Assembly (NCBI GenBank): GCA_030280995.1
Contig: JASXTE010000007.1
Span: 9,763,001-9,827,000 of the forward strand
Length of the DNA: 64,000 nt
Direction: 5' to 3'
DNA from: Hemileia vastatrix
Taxonomy: Eukaryota; Basidiomycota; Pucciniomycetes; Pucciniales; Zaghouaniaceae
Positions 43,372 through 54,900 of the stretch are shown here, in pieces. The translations under genes and the position numbers were made by a program. Position 1 is the first letter of the stretch. Every line of letters begins with the position of its first letter. The notes beneath the pieces are model-generated. The model made no database searches. It had not been told where the DNA came from and saw nothing but the letters and a program-made list of their open reading frames with translations.

Positions 43372-46300
43372 CAAGGTGGATAATTCAGCCTTACCAAACT
43401 ACTTTAATGTATTTGTTTAGCATTTTTTTTAATTTAATTTCCACAGAGTGAATTGATCCCATCTGACTGCACCTAAACAAAAGTGTCCAGCACAAGTTTG
43501 GCCGAACTTGTGCTGGACACTTTTATGATGGAGAGTAGCTAGGGTGGAAGTGTTTCTCAGTACATCAGTTTTTTGTTTTTCACATTTCTATTGGTTTTTT
43601 AACTTTTTTTTATCATTCATATTTATCTTATAATTAATTTTTTGTCACCATATATATTATTAATGTTTCTAGTATAGCAAAAACCTGCATGCCAAATGCA
43701 AAATTGGTGATGTTACACCTTAAATAATATTATAATATAAAGTTAAAAAAAGATGAATATGTTTAGTTTTTAAAAAAATAAATTGATATTTAAAATTAAA
43801 AAGAGTAATAGAAAAAGTAAAATGAAAATAAATGGGATCAAATGCAAAATAAAAAATACAAGTAAAATTTTTACTATCAAGAGCCAGAAGTGGTGTTGGG
43901 ACAGTTGGGGACCCCTAGGTCAAGACTTGGTCTAAACTTACTTTTATGTATAGCTAACAAATTTTGACCTGAGGTTTGGACAGACTTCCAGGGGAAAATT
44001 TTACAATATTAAACATTCTTTACTTCAATAATTGAGTGAAATATCACTTTCATTGCCATAGAGAGAATTTATCTCATATGACTTCATGCAACCAAAACTG
44101 TCCAGCACAAGTTTGGCCAAACTTGTGCTGGACACTTTTATAATTGAGAGTAGGCATACAGCAAATCTTCTTAAACTCAAAAGGGATTTCTAATAAACAT
44201 TTCCACTGGTATTTGATCTCTCTGTGTCATTTAAATTTACCATTTGATTAATTTTTTGTCATCATTATATTATTAACGTTATTACTATAGTAGTAACTTG
44301 TGTGAAAAATACATACGAGGTGGTGTTCCACCTTTAATCATATATTATTAAATAAAGGTATAAGAGTATGAAAATTATTTTTTTTAAAAATTAAAAATTG
44401 ATATCCAAAGCAAGATGAGCAATAAAAAAGTAAAATAAAAGGGATAAAATAAGAAAAAAAAATCTAAGGAAAATTCCCACTATCAATAACAAGTAGAGGT
44501 GTTAGATCAAATGTGCACCACCAGGGCTAAACCTGGACTATATTTTCTTTTTTGTTAAACCAAAGAAAGTGTCCTGATGAGTTTTAAAAAATCATCAGGA
44601 GGACATTTTGGCAATATCAAACTACTTATTGTGCAATGATTGAGCAAAATGTCATTTGCATTTCCATAGAGTAAATTTATCCCATGTGACTGCATGCAAC
44701 CAAAAGTGTCCAGCACAAGTTCTTCTGAATTTATGCTGGAAACTTTTATGATGGTGAGTATCTAGGGTGCAGGTCTTCTTCAGTTCATCAGGTATTTCAT
44801 GTAAACAAATCCACTTGTATATGATATTTCTGTGTCATTCATATTTATCATTTTATTCATTGTTTTTCACCATTATACTATTAATGTTATTAGTATTGAA
44901 AAAAATTATAAGCCAAATGCATACTAGGAGATGCTACATCTTTAATAATCTTATTAAATAAAAGAAAAAAAAATATGAAAAGTATTATTTTTACAATAAA
45001 TAAATTGATATTTGAAAGCAAAAAGAGGAATAAAAAAGTAAAATAAAAGTGATTAAATATGAAATTAAACATTCAAATAAACTTTCTGCCATCAAAGAAA
45101 ATTTGAGTTTTCAGACCAAAATTGCACCACCAGTTCTAGATTTGGAATATATTTTCATTTTTTTAAATTAATAAAAGTGTCCACCTGGGGTTTTCAAAAA
45201 AATCAGGAGGATAGTATAGCAGTATAAAACTACTTCTTGTGCAATGATTGATCAAAAATTCATTTTAACTTCCATTGAGTAAATTTATCCAATCTGACTG
45301 TATGCAACTAAAAGTGTTTAGCACAAGCTCATCTGAACTTGTGCTGGACACTTTTATGATGGAGAGTATCTAGGGTGCAAGTCTTCTTCAGTTAATCTTA
45401 TATTCATTTTAAAAATGTCTATGGGTATTTGATCTTTCTGTGTCATCCATATTTATTATTTGATTATTTTTTAGTCACCATTATATTATAAATGTTTTTA
45501 GTATAGAAAAAACATGTGTACTGAATTTACACTGTGTGATTTTACAACTTTAATAATATTATATAATAAATGTAAAAAAATGTGAAAGTTATCAGTTTTA
45601 CCAAAATAAAATTGATATTTAAAAGCTAAAGGATAAATAAAAGGGTAAAATTAAAATTAAAGAGAACAAACATGAAATAAAGATATTAAGTATAATTTCT
45701 GCTGTCATGAGCCAGTAGAGGCTTCAGAAAAAATGGGAACCATCATAGATTAACATGGATCAAATTTACTTTTTACCAAAGTAAAAAATTGTCTACCTAT
45801 CGTTTAGACGAACTTCCAGGGAACAATTTGTCCATATAAATCTACTTTCAGTGCAATAATGGAGTGATCATTCAGTCTCATTTACATAAAAAGAATCGAT
45901 TGCATCTGACGGCATGCAACCAAAAGTTTCCAGAACAAGTTTGGCCAAACTTGTGCTGGACACGTTTATCATGGAGAGTAGCCAGGGTGCAAGTCAATTT
46001 AAATCATCTGGGAATTCTTATAAACATGTCCACTGTTATTAAATCTTTGTGCCTCACTCATATTTTTCAATTGATTGATTTTTTGTCACCATTATATTAT
46101 TAATATTATCAGTATGGCAAAAACTTGTGTGCCAAATGAATACTGGGTGATGTTACACCTTTTATAATATTATTAAATAAAGGTAAAAAAATATGAAAAT
46201 GATTTATTTTACAAAAAATAAACTTCTATCCAAAAGCAATATGAGAGGAATAAAGTAAAATAAAAGAAATCAAAGATGAAACTTAAAATCCAAGTTAAAT

Positions 46301-47850
46301 TCCTGCCATAAACAGAAAAAAGAGATGTTGAATCAAATTAGCATAATTAGGGCTAAACTTGCACTAAATTTTCTTTTTTGTAAAAATAAAAAAAAAATCC
46401 ACTTAAGCTTTACCAAAACTTCAGCATGAAAATTTTTCCATATCAAACTACTTCTAGTGTAATTTTTTATCAAAAATTTAGCTTCATTTCCATAGAGAGA
46501 ATCGCTCCCATATGACTGCACCTGACCATAAGTGTCCAGCTTAAGTTTGGCCAAACTTGTGCTGGACACTTTTATGATGGAGAGTAGCTAGGGTTGAATT
46601 TTTCTTCAGTTCATCTAGGATTTCTTACAAACATGTCTACTGGTATTTTATCTTTTTTCCTCACTCATAAATATCATTCAATTAATTTTTGGTTGCCATT
46701 ATATTATTGATTTTATAAGTATAGAAAAAACTCATGTGCCAAATTCATACCAGGTGATGTTATGCCATTTATAATATTATTAAATAAATGTATAAAAATA
46801 TGAAAATAGTTTATTTTAAAAATTATTAATTGATATCCAAAAGCAATATTAGGTATAAACAATTAAGTTAAAGTGATCAAATATGAAAAAAGAAATCCAA
46901 GTAATATTCCTACTATCAAAGGCCAGTAGAGGTTTTGAAGCAAATAAGAGCCATCAGGGATAAATTATACTAAATTGACTTTTTTTTAAAGATAAAAAAT
47001 TGTGTACCTGCGGTTTGTATGAACTTTAGGTAGAAAATTTGGCTATGTAAAACTACTTCTAGTGAAGTTTTTTATCAAATATTTTTTTTCATTTCCATGG
47101 CGAGAATTGATCTCATATGACTGCACCTGACCAAAAGTGTCCAGAACAAGTTTGGCCAAACTTGTGCTGGACACTTTTTTGATGGTGAGTATCTAGGGTG
47201 CAGCTCTTCTTCAGTGCAACTGGTATTTTTTTAAAACATATCCACTGGTATTTGATCATTCTGTTTTATTAATATTTTATCATTTGATCAATTTTTTGTC
47301 ACAAGTATATTATTATTTTTATTAGTATAGCAAAAAAACATGTGCCAAATGCTTACAGGGTGATGTTAAACCTTTAATAATTTTATTAAATACAGCTAAA
47401 AAATTATGAAAATGATTTGTTTTACATAAAATTAATTGATATCTAAAAGAAAAAAAGGGATAAAAAGAAATAGGTTGAATAAAATGGATTTTATATGAAA
47501 TTAAAAATTCAAGCTAAATGCCTACTTTCAAGGCTCAGAAGAGGTGTTGGATAAAATGGGCATCATCAGGAATAAAATTGTACTTAATTTGATTTTTTGA
47601 AAAACTAAATGAAGTTTTCAACTGATTTTTTTCCAATATTTAGTTGGACACTTTGTCTATATCTAATTACTTCTAGTACCATGATTCACCAAATTAAATC
47701 CTCATTTTTATATGCAGAATTGATCCTATATGGCTGGACCAGGGCAAAGGTTTCAACCACAAGTTTGAGAATTCTTCTGGTGGACACTTTTATGATGGAC
47801 AGTAGTAGGGTTCAAGTCTTCTTTAGTTAATCTAGTATTCCTCATAAACA
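43372..47850 (+). repeat. Palindrome satellite, right array (about 7.5 units of ~607 bp)
   Basis: Hairpin cores recur near 43490, 44105, 44710, 45312, 45925, 46530, 47135 and 47745, so spacing is about 600-615 bp. The best copies read AGTGTCCAGCACAAGTTTGG then CCAAACTTGTGCTGGACACT, a perfect inverted repeat of 40 bp (for example 44100-44137). A second, weaker inverted motif (CCACCTGAGGTTT...AACTTCAGGAGG) lies about 100-150 bp before it. Each unit also has a conserved GTAGCTAGGGT and CATATTTATCATTTGATTGA. Short ORFs in it are chance. It is the same repeat as 16625-17841. Confidence 0.88.
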
Positions 47851-49120
47851 TTTACAACTTATTTTCGACCAAAAATCAGGTGGAAAATTTGTCCATATCA
47901 AATTACGTCTAATGCCATGAATGACTAAAAATTGATTCTCATTGCCATATAGAGAGTTGATCCCATATTACTTGATCTGGAAAAAGTGTCACCACAATTT
48001 TTGATAAATTAAGTTTGAAAATTTTATGATGGAAATTAATTGCAATTCTTCTTCATTTCATCAAGTACTCCTCATAAAAATTTCCACCTGTATTTTGGCT
48101 AAACTTCAGGTGGAAACTTTGGCCATATTAAATTAATTCTAGTTCCATGTTGATAAAAAATTGATATTTATTACCATATATAGATATTAAACCCATCAGA
48201 CTGTGCCTTTTCAAAAGTGTCTACCTGAATTATGGCTAAACCTCAGTTGGAGAATTTTATGATGCAGAGTAGCTAGGGTAAATGTATTCTTCAGTTAATT
48301 TGGTATTTATAATAAATTTATCCTCCTGAAGTTTAGCCTAACTTCAGGTGGAAAATTTTGGAAAGCACCAGTTGGTCACTATCTATCAAAAAAGAGTTCA
48401 CCAAAATTTTGGCTAAACTTGTGGTGGACCCCTTTGATCAGCCACAGTCAGATGAGATCAACTTTTTAGATGGAAATGAGGATGATGTTTTGGTCAATCA
48501 TGGAAATAGAAGTAGTTTGATGTGGCCAAATTACCCCCCTGAAGGTCAGACAGACCTCACAAGGACACTTTTTAGCAGGGAGTAACTGAGAAAAATCCAT
48601 TTATCAGAAGGAAAATCTTTTATTGGATAGATTCCAAGGTTTCATACTTGTGTAATATGGTCAGTATTAATTTTGAAAGTGTCTGTCAAAGCAATTTCAT
48701 TGACCATCATGACACATTTTTTTTTAAAGTTTCAAACTGCGTTATGCAGTATTAAAGTGCCACATAGTATAATTAAGGTCTATTAAGTGCCCTCCTATGA
48801 TGCCTAAATTTATAATTTAATATCTTACATAAAAAATTTTTTATATAAATTCATCAAAATTTTATTTTATTATCAAATTTAATAGAGCAAGTATCCTGAA
48901 TTATTATATATTCATAAGCTTAGCTTAGATCAATTTGTGCTCAATTTGTGCTCAACAGAGGACCAAAATCAAATTCTGGAGGATCAACTTGTGCATAAGT
49001 TGGAATCAGTTGATATTCTGTCTATAATCAATCTGAGAATAAATGTTAAAATAAATCTAATTTACTTATGTTTATAAAGTATTCATTAACCTGGCATAAT
49101 TAAGGGTCACTCTAAATTTA
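47851..49120. repeat. Degenerate satellite-derived repeats and AT-rich sequence
   Basis: To about 48590 shorter copies of the second inverted motif recur (AACTTCAGGTGGAAA near 47875, 48108 and 48337) with GCCATATAGAGA pieces. The ORF 48358-48585 lies here and has no support. From 48590 to 49120 I see no structure. Confidence 0.55.
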
Positions 49121-49165
49121 AAGAGAGGAGATTGCTAGCAATTCACCCCTAGATTTCCCGTGGTG
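49121..49165 (-). repeat. Right terminal inverted repeat
   Basis: Reverse-complement counterpart of 15331-15375, ending AGATTTCCCGTGGTG and holding ATTGCTAGCAAT. AAA follows at 49166-49168. Confidence 0.6.
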
Positions 49166-49580
49166 AAAGATTTGATTGATACCAACTTATATAAAAAATT
49201 CCTTTCCCCGAAAAAAATAACCATAAAATCTTGAATGTTGTTGAAATTCAGTGAAAGTCTTGAAGGACTAACAGATCCCAAAATTAAAAAAAAAAAACTT
49301 AAAGAAAGTCTGGAAAGTTAGCCGTTTTAAAGCCTTGGAGGACTAACAGATTGTAAAATAACTAATATAACCCTTTAAAGAAAGTCTTGTATAATAGCCT
49401 GTTCAAAGTCTTGGAGGACTAACAGATCCCAAAATTCAAATAAAAACATAAAAAAGGTCTTAAAAGTTAGCCAGTTTAAAATCTTGGAGGACTAAAAGAT
49501 CCCGAAATTCAAATAAAACCTTAAATAAAGTCTTTAATGTTATCCAGTTTAATGTCTTGGAGGACTAACAGATCTTGAAG
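49166..49580. repeat. GTCTTGGAGGACTAACAG minisatellite, right block
   Basis: Five units at about 80-bp spacing share CCAGTTTAAAGTCTTGGAGG-type cores followed by ACTAACAGATCCC (near 49255, 49335, 49410, 49485, 49555). Core and orientation match the left block at 14965-15330. Confidence 0.7.
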
Positions 49581-49811
49581 TAGGATCTAATTTTGCTTGA
49601 GCTCCAATTGACCCTTTTTCCTATATAAAATATACTATAAAAGAAATAAACCCAAAGATAAATTTAAAATTAATTTTTAAAAAAATTTGAAAAATATTTG
49701 TATGTTTATATATTTATCTTTATTTTATTTTTTTAATTAATTATTTATTATTATATTTTTTAATTTAAATTAATTGTAATTTTATTTAATTTTTATTTTA
49801 TTATTCTTTAT
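49581..49811. other. AT-rich, no feature
   Basis: Low-complexity A/T sequence grading into the microsatellite; nothing else seen. Confidence 0.5.
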
Positions 49812-50550
49812 TATTTTTATTTTTATTTTTATTTTTATTTTTATTTTTATTTTTATTTTTATTTTTATTTTTATTTTTATTTTTATTTTTATTTTTATTT
49901 TTATTTTTATTTTTATTTTTATTTTTATTTTTATTTTTATTTTTATTTTTATTTTTATTTTTATTTTTATTTTTATTTTTATTTTTATTTTTATTTTTAT
50001 TTTTATTTTTATTTTTATTTTTATTTTTATTTTTATTTTTATTTTTATTTTTATTTTTATTTTTATTTTTATTTTTATTTTTATTTTTATTTTTATTTTT
50101 ATTTTTATTTTTATTTTTATTTTTATTTTTATTTTTATTTTTATTTTTATTTTTATTTTTATTTTTATTTTTATTTTTATTTTTATTTTTATTTTTATTT
50201 TTATTTTTATTTTTATTTTTATTTTTATTTTTATTTTTATTTTTATTTTTATTTTTATTTTTATTTTTATTTTTATTTTTATTTTTATTTTTATTTTTAT
50301 TTTTATTTTTATTTTTATTTTTATTTTTATTTTTATTTTTATTTTTATTTTTATTTTTATTTTTATTTTTATTTTTATTTTTATTTTTATTTTTATTTTT
50401 ATTTTTATTTTTATTTTTATTTTTATTTTTATTTTTATTTTTATTTTTATTTTTATTTTTATTTTTATTTTTATTTTTATTTTTATTTTTATTTTTATTT
50501 TTATTTTTATTTTTATTTTTATTTTTATTTTTATTTTTATTTTTATTTTT
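49812..50550. repeat. (ATTTTT)n microsatellite, about 740 bp
   Basis: The 6-bp unit ATTTTT is repeated without visible interruption for about 120 units; more than ten consecutive 60-base stretches are identical. Such purity over this length suggests recent expansion, or an assembly-estimated length. Confidence 0.97.
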
Positions 50551-50581
50551 TATTTTATTATTTTATTATTATTTTTTTATA

Positions 50582-51292
50582 TGTGGTGAAATTTCGGTGA
50601 GTCTCTTGGTCTAGAAGATAAATCATAATAAGAGGTAAATTCAAATATTAATATAAATTATAGATTGGAATTATGTTAATGTAAAGACTAATGATATAAA
50701 GTATAGAAATAATAGTAGTATTGTAAATGTAAAAAGTAAGGTAATGAAGGAATGTTCTGAAAAGCATTAAAGTTAGGGGCCTTTTATAGGCAAAACATGA
50801 GGGAATAAAAAATACTGAATTTACACCATCTACTGTAAGAATGTGAGAAAAAAGATGACTAAAAGGAGTACATATATGACATAAGAAAATAAATGAATTG
50901 TTACGTCAACAAGGGCATCAATTTTATTAGCAATAAAGTATGAGTTCCTTGGACTGTCAAAATAAGTTACATAACAATTAATTAATTATATTACTTTCAC
51001 AGAATTCCAGATCTCTCAATGAGGTAATATAATAATCTTAAAGTTTTTTTATTATAATTTTATTATTAATTTTATTCCCAATTAACTTATACTATTGAGC
51101 ATGGTGTTAGAGAGTAAAAATGTAGGGGACATTTATTTACATTAATTATTTATACTACTTAATGTACTTAAATAGTTAGTTATAAGTAATTTTTAAGTAA
51201 ATAATTAATTTTTAGTTAGAAGAAGGGGCGTGGCTTCAACTCAGTAAAATAATTAATTATTTTACCAGGTAAGTCTAGTAGCCTGGCTCACA
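50582..51292 (-). repeat. Family-0 solo LTR next to copy C
   Basis: On the minus strand it runs TGTGAGCCAGG...TTTCACCACA, 711 bp, with TATAAAAGG in the middle and similar order to 17842-18623. Its start abuts a truncated second LTR at 51293. No target duplication is seen; its far side is the microsatellite flank. Confidence 0.75.
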
Positions 51293-51877
51293 TATTGTAA
51301 GTATGGTAAAATAGTAAGGAATGTTTTTAAAAGCACAAAAAGTGAGGGCCATTTATAGGCAAACATGAGGGAAATAAAGACACAGAACTTATGCCATCTA
51401 CTGCAAGGATGTGAGAAAGGAGCTGACTAAGAAGGAGTATATATATGACAAAAGAAAAAAATAAGTTAACTGGTACGTCAACAAGGTCATAATTTTCATT
51501 GGTAATAAATTATGAGTTCCCTTGGACTGTCACAATTAATACAACTCATTTGAGTTATATATATTGATTTCAGGGAAATACAGATCTCTCAATGAAGTAA
51601 TATAATATTTTTAAGGTTTTTTATTATAATTTTATTATTAATTTTTATTCCCAATCAACTGCATTATTGAGCGCGGTGTTAGGGAGTAAAAATGTATAAG
51701 ACACTTACTAAAAATAATTATTTACACTACTTTATATAATTAGCTTAGTTAGTTGTAAGTAATACATAAGTCAATATTGAATAATTAATTATCACTAAGA
51801 ATTTTAAAAAAGGCATGGCTTTACCTCAGTAAAATAATTAATTATTTTACCAGGTAAGTCTAGTAGCCTGGCTGACA
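51293..51877 (-). repeat. 3' LTR of copy C, truncated
   Basis: On the minus strand it starts TGTCAGCCAGG at 51877 and follows the copy B LTR as far as CTTACAATAT, then is replaced by the solo LTR at 51292. About 585 of roughly 780 bp remain. Confidence 0.8.
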
Positions 51878-51888
51878 CTCTCTCATTC
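51878..51888 (-). other. Polypurine tract, copy C
   Basis: GAATGAGAGAG on the minus strand, directly before TGTCAG of the LTR. Confidence 0.55.
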
Positions 51889-51931
51889 TAAAAAAACAAT
51901 ATAAAAAATTCTATAATTTTTTCTTTTTATA

Positions 51932-54900
51932 CTATTTTAGTAGAGTAGGAAGATTAGATATCTCCTTCTCAGGTATCCAAGAATCAGATTCAGATGATTT
52001 ATTCTTGAATCTCAATAAGTATTCTGTACCTTTTTCAGCAGTGACTATTCTTTCATTCAGAATTTTTTCAATTTCTGCTGTTTCAGTGATTTCATTTCGG
52101 GTTTTCTTTGGTCTTCCCCTCCTTTTTGGAAATAAATCACTATTGGATGTGTAAGGTTTCAGAAGAGATATTGGAAAAACTGGATGTTTTCTGTCATATG
52201 GGGAATACAAAATAAACTCAACTGCATTATCTCCAATCATTCTTCTGACAACAAATGGACCAACAAATGGGTCTTCTAATTTGTTATTTCCTTGTAAGTT
52301 GAAGTGGACTGTAGAAATCAAACTTCATCACCCTTTTGAAAAGTGCATTCTTTATGGGATTTGTCCCATCTCTTATTCTCATATTCAAATGATTTTTCAA
52401 TACATTTTTGTGCATGATTTCTGCAAAGTTGTTGCATTCGAAGAAATAACTTTACACCAGGATGTATATCCAATTTATGTATTTTGTTATTGAGAATTTG
52501 GGAAGGAGTATTTGGAACATATCCAAGCCAGAGCTCCTAAGGCTTTCATTGAGTAACAGAATGAAAAGTGCTATTATAAGCAAATTCCAACCTAGGAAGT
52601 AAGGTAACCCAATCATGAGTGAATCTGTCATTATCTTTATACTCAAGGCCAAAGGCACAATACCCTCTTATCATATCCTCTAGAGTCTGAATCATTCTTT
52701 CAGCTAATCCATCAGTCTGAGGGTGATGGGCAGTAGATAGTTTCAGATCACAACCACAAACATCCATCAGAGACATCCAAAATTCAGAAGTAAATTTAGG
52801 GTCTCTGTCAGAGATTATGGCTTTAGGAAAGCCAGAAGTATTAAACATTTGAGACCGCCATAAGAAATCTAATTCTTTAGTGGAAAAATCCATGTGAGTA
52901 GGGATAAATCTACACATTTTAGTGAATCTGTCCACAATAACCCAGCAAGTGTTATAACTGTTTTTTCCAGAAATAGGTAATCCTTTTACAAAATATATGT
53001 TTATTATATGCCATGGTGCATCGGGAGGTTCAATATGTTTCATTAATCCAGCTCTTTTACCTGTAAATCTTTTTGATTTCTGGCAAGAATCACAAGATTC
53101 AACAAATAATTTTGTGTCTTCAGACATAGTAACCCACCAAGCAGTGTTCTTAATTCTGATCATTTTTTATTCAAGATCAAAATGTCCAGCTAGTATGTTA
53201 TCATGAAAAATTTTCAAGAAGATTTTTTTCATAGAAGGTGGAATAACAATAACATTACTCAACTTTCTACTATAATATAGATAACCTTCATCAATAAAAT
53301 ACTTCCTTTTTACAAATCTTTTTGGTACTTTGGTGGAAGGGTTTTAATTAATGGTTGTATTGAAGCATTCTTTGGATCATTTGATATGGTGCATAACGTT
53401 TTTAAGTCAGTGTCCTTATTATATGAATCCAGAATAAGCTGTAATAGCTCTTCCTCCATATCAACAACATATATCCCATGAATATGAATAATTTCATCTT
53501 CAGGATAATAAGCAGGATTAGAGTCATCATTTGGTAAAGGTAACCTTGATAACATATCCAAATTTGAGTGAACAATACCCGCCCTATGAATAATTGTCAT
53601 TCTCCCTCTGTATTCTTGAACAGCCAACTGCCATCTGAACATATGTCTGTTAGGTGTTTTCAAGTTTAAAAGGAATTTAACTGCACTGCACTAAGTGACA
53701 AGTTCAAATTTCTGGTCATCTAGGTAATTATGTAGCTTTTCTAGAGCCCACACTAAAGTTAAACATTCCAATTTAGTAGCACCATATTTTAACTCACTAT
53801 TTCTCAAGGTTCTTGAGATATAACAAATTACTACTTCTGATACTTTATCATTTATCACTTGTTTTTGATGGAGGGAAGCACCAAGACCAAAAAACTGGCA
53901 TCAGTATATAAAACATATGGTTGATTAAAGTCAGGTAAAGAAAGAATAGGTGCTGACATCAAACAGTGTTTCATGTTGTCAAAGGCTCTTTGTCTTTTAC
54001 TATTCCAGACAAAAGCAACATCCTTTCCAGTAAATTGGGTAAGGGGTAAAGCTATGACTTGGTAATTTTTAATATACTGTCTATAGTATCCACACATTCC
54101 CAAAAAACTCTTTAGCTCTCTAACTTTAGTAGGAGCCTTCACCTGTTGTATGGCTGCCACTTTGTTTAGGTCAAAACATATCTGTAAGCCTGGAATAACA
54201 TGACCAAGAACTTTTAAAGAATGGAACCCAAATTTACATTTCTACAAAGCAAGTGTCATATTTATTTCATCCATTTTTTGGAACACTTTAGACAGGTGGT
54301 TGAGATAGTCCTCAAATGTTTTTGAGAATATAATAATATCATCAATATAAATCATCATCCATCCTTCAATTATCTTCTGATGGAATGTGTTATCCATAAC
54401 TTTTTGAAAAACTGAAGGGGCATTTTTAGGGCCAAATGGCGTCCTAATATACTTTTAAATACCCATATGAGTAGCAATCATCAGAAAATTCTAAGAATTC
54501 TTTTCAACAGGTACCTGGTGATATCCCTTGTTAACATCCAAGCAGCTTATATATTTAGAACCTTGTAAAGCAGCATGTATAGAGCTAGCTCTAGGTAAAG
54601 GGTAGATATCATCAACAGTATAAGTATTCAATGCTCTATAATCACCACATAACCTGGCTTTATCTTTCTCATAAGAAATTAGGACAGGTGAGATAACACA
54701 ATATTTAGGTGTTTCAACTACCTTTTCAATAATATTCATTTTCAAAAGGGTAGAGATATTATCCTCAATATCTTTTCTCTTTGTGGGACAAGCAGGGTAA
54801 GGCTTTTTCTTCAACCTAGGTGGTATGGCAGTTAATGGAAAAGATAATGAAAGCTTCATTTCTTCCTTAACTAATCCCAGTTCATGTGACCAATGAGAAA

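Larger units (their letters stand above)
15331..49165. mobile_element. Candidate 33.8-kb TIR-bounded insertion (host of the nested cluster)
   Basis: The left end reads CACCACGGGAAATCT, then GGTGAACTGCTAGCAG. The right end is its inverted counterpart, ...TTGCTAGCAATTCACC then AGATTTCCCGTGGTG. The match runs about 45 bp with a few differences. AAA flanks both ends, and minisatellite sequence of the same type and orientation continues outside on both sides, as if split (GTGGACCAAA | GATTTGATTGATA). CAC termini plus a 3-bp duplication resemble CACTA/CMC DNA transposons, but I see no transposase. Inside are satellite units and the nested retrotransposons B, 2 and 4. Two independent elements sharing TIRs, each having lost one end, is the main alternative. 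Confidence 0.5.

Noticed and set aside
48358..48585. 75-aa ORF in degenerate satellite
   Set aside because: It lies in repeat-derived sequence, has no motif, and neighbouring repeat units do not keep it open.
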